DNA of 6,176 nucleotides from Proteobacteria bacterium UBA664 (lineage in GTDB: Bacteria; Pseudomonadota; Gammaproteobacteria; UBA7966), in the NCBI GenBank assembly GCA_002299125.1, contig DBNU01000037.1, positions 1-6,176 on the forward strand, read 5' to 3'. The position numbers were made by a program, and so were the translations under genes. The first letter of the stretch is position 1; each line of letters starts with the position of its first letter. Of this stretch, positions 4,681-6,176 are shown piece by piece. The notes under the pieces are model-generated. The model made no database searches and had not been told where the DNA came from. It saw only the letters and a program-made list of their open reading frames with translations.

Positions 4681-6176
4681 TCAGGCGCGCGCGCCCGCTC
4701 CACCGCCGCTGCTGGCCGTCAGGCAGTCGAGCAGACTCGCCTTGCGCAGGGGCTTGACGAGATAGGCGTCGCAGCCAGCGCCGAGCGCGCGCTCGATGTC
4801 TTCCTGAGCCGTGTGGGCCGAGAGGGCCACGATGCGCATGGCTGTCTGGCCAGCGCTGTGCTCGGCACTGCGGATGGCTGCGGTGGCCGCATAACCATCC
4901 ATGCCCGGCATCTGGATATCCATCAGGATGAGGTCGTAGCGCGACGCGGCCGCCAGGGCCACGGCCTCTGCCCCATCTGCGGCCTCGGTGACCTCCCATG
5001 CCTGCCCGCGCAGGAAGGCCCGCACCAGTTGGCGGTTGTCAGTCGAATCATCGACCAGCAACAGTTGGCGCCGCGGCCCGTCCGCCAACTCACGATTCGC
5101 TGTCTCCGTCACAGCCGGTGCCGCCGCCGGACGGGGCTCGTCGATGGATCGTGGCCGGGTGAAATCGGCGAGGGTGGCCGGCATGACCAGATACTCCCTC
5201 ACGTGGAATGCCTTGAGTCGCTCGAGACAGGCCCCGAGTCGATGGCCATCGACCAGGGCGAGCACCCGCAGGCCCGGTGGCAGCGTCGCCTCGCCATGAT
5301 CGAGCAGCGCCGCGCGGCAGATCAGACGCTCGCCACCGGACACTTCCGCTTGCCGCAGGTCGGCGCAGGACGGCAGCACCCGTACCGGAGCATGCCCGGC
5401 GGCGCGCGCGAGGTCGGCCAGTGCCGCTCCGAGGCCGGTCGAGGGCTCGACCACCAGACAGGGCCCATGAACACCCTCCCCTCCGTGTTCCGACCCTGTG
5501 GTCACCACAGACAGCGCGGGGGGCAGGTCAATCAGCGCATGAAAGGTACTGCCCACGCCCTGCTCACTCTCGAGCCAGATCCGCCCACCCATGCGTTGCA
5601 CGAGTTCGCGACAGATCGCCAGACCAAGGCCGGTGCCACCATGGCGACGACCCGGGGTGGTATCGACCTGGGCAAAGGCCCCGAACACGTGCTCGAGCTG
5701 GTCGCGAGGCACACCGACGCCGGTGTCGCTTACCCGGAAATGCACGCGCGCCCCTTGTCCCGCATCCTCCGGGCGCGCTACGCGCAGCGCGATTTCTCCA
5801 CGTTCGGTGAACTTCACTGCATTACCGAGCAGATTCGTCAGCACCTGACGCAGGCGCGGGGCATCGCCCTGCACCTTGACTGGCAAGGCGGGATCGAGAT
5901 GCAGATAGATGATGAGGCCCTTCGCCGCAGCGCGCAGGGCGAACAGCTCCACCGACTGTTCACATACGGTCCTGAGGTCGAAGGGCTCACGCGCGAGACT
6001 GAGCTGACCGGCCTCGGCCTTGGAGAGATCGAGCACGTCGTTCAGCAGCGCGAGCAGATTCTCGCTCGCCCGGCGATGCACCTCCACGTGCTGCCGCTGC
6101 TCCATGTCCAGGGGCGATTCGGCGAGCAGCTCCGACATGCCCATGATGGCATTCAGCGGCGTGCGGATCTCGTGGC
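4681..6176 (-). CDS. Hybrid sensor histidine kinase/response regulator (5' end cut by window)
   Basis: Only the C-terminal 497 codons are present. The frame is open to the right edge, and the residues before the internal Met at 6144 read HEIRTPLNAI, the phospho-accepting H box. That Met is therefore not the start, and the sensory domain lies outside the window. Counting from the Met at 6144, there is an N box NLLGNAVKFTERG (104-116, N108), G1 DTGVGVP (140-146), F box FGAFAQVD (154-161) and G2 GGTGLGLAI (169-177). A degenerate receiver-like domain spans about 228-327. An intact receiver spans about 360-478, with D365-D366, phospho-acceptor D409 (LILMDIQMPGMDG), S442 and K464. No histidine phosphotransfer domain follows, so a separate phosphotransfer protein is probably needed. 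Its link to exopolysaccharide control is suggested only by position; a 306-base gap separates it from the next gene. The input signal is unknown. Confidence 0.93.
   Translation of the reverse strand, partial: HEIRTPLNAIMGMSELLAESPLDMEQRQHVEVHRRASENLLALLNDVLDLSKAEAGQLSLAREPFDLRTVCEQSVELFALRAAAKGLIIYLHLDPALPVKVQGDAPRLRQVLTNLLGNAVKFTERGEIALRVARPEDAGQGARVHFRVSDTGVGVPRDQLEHVFGAFAQVDTTPGRRHGGTGLGLAICRELVQRMGGRIWLESEQGVGSTFHALIDLPPALSVVTTGSEHGGEGVHGPCLVVEPSTGLGAALADLARAAGHAPVRVLPSCADLRQAEVSGGERLICRAALLDHGEATLPPGLRVLALVDGHRLGACLERLKAFHVREYLVMPATLADFTRPRSIDEPRPAAAPAVTETANRELADGPRRQLLLVDDSTDNRQLVRAFLRGQAWEVTEAADGAEAVALAAASRYDLILMDIQMPGMDGYAATAAIRSAEHSAGQTAMRIVALSAHTAQEDIERALGAGCDAYLVKPLRKASLLDCLTASSGGGAGARA

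Noticed and set aside
4463..4999. 178-codon minus-strand open frame over the end of the hybrid kinase and the gap
   Set aside because: It lies in another frame of the hybrid kinase receiver, whose active-site motifs are intact in the annotated frame; the product is low-complexity Arg/Gly/His-rich.
6142..6144. Translation start of the hybrid kinase at the ATG of 6144
   Set aside because: The frame is open upstream and encodes HEIRTPLNAI, the phospho-acceptor box, directly before this Met, so the gene begins beyond the window.

Overview
The window is GC-rich, densely coding DNA from a Gram-negative bacterium, most likely a beta- or gammaproteobacterium. That placement is an inference. It rests on the PrsK/PrsR pair and the PEP-CTERM-type sugar transferase, which are known from exopolysaccharide-producing proteobacteria with an exosortase (protein-sorting) system. 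All four genes lie on the minus strand, so transcription runs from high to low coordinates. Two of them are cut by the window edges.

In order of transcription: (1) 6176-4681 is the C-terminal part of a hybrid sensor histidine kinase. It is cut exactly at its phospho-accepting histidine box and has an ATPase domain, a degenerate receiver and an intact receiver. (2) 4680-4375 is a 306-base non-coding gap. It holds an 8-bp inverted repeat near the kinase stop, a well-matched sigma-28 (FliA-type) promoter candidate interwoven with two short inverted repeats, and a leader hairpin. (3) 4374-2956 encodes a membrane polyprenyl-phosphate sugar-1-phosphate transferase that starts exopolysaccharide repeat units. 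(4) After a 48-base gap with possible RNA hairpins, 2907-808 encodes the membrane histidine kinase PrsK. (5) PrsR, a sigma-54-dependent response regulator, overlaps it by four bases (ATGA) and runs off the left edge (811-1) just after its Walker B motif.

Together, genes 3-5 look like one operon of a PEP-CTERM/exosortase exopolysaccharide locus. The enzyme loads the first sugar on the lipid carrier, while PrsK senses an unknown signal and phosphorylates PrsR, which activates sigma-54 promoters, in studied relatives those of PEP-CTERM protein genes. The system itself is known. The most novel signal is the candidate flagellar-type (sigma-28) promoter in front of the operon, which would tie exopolysaccharide production and its regulators to the motility programme. 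I saw no tRNA, rRNA, CRISPR array or mobile element.
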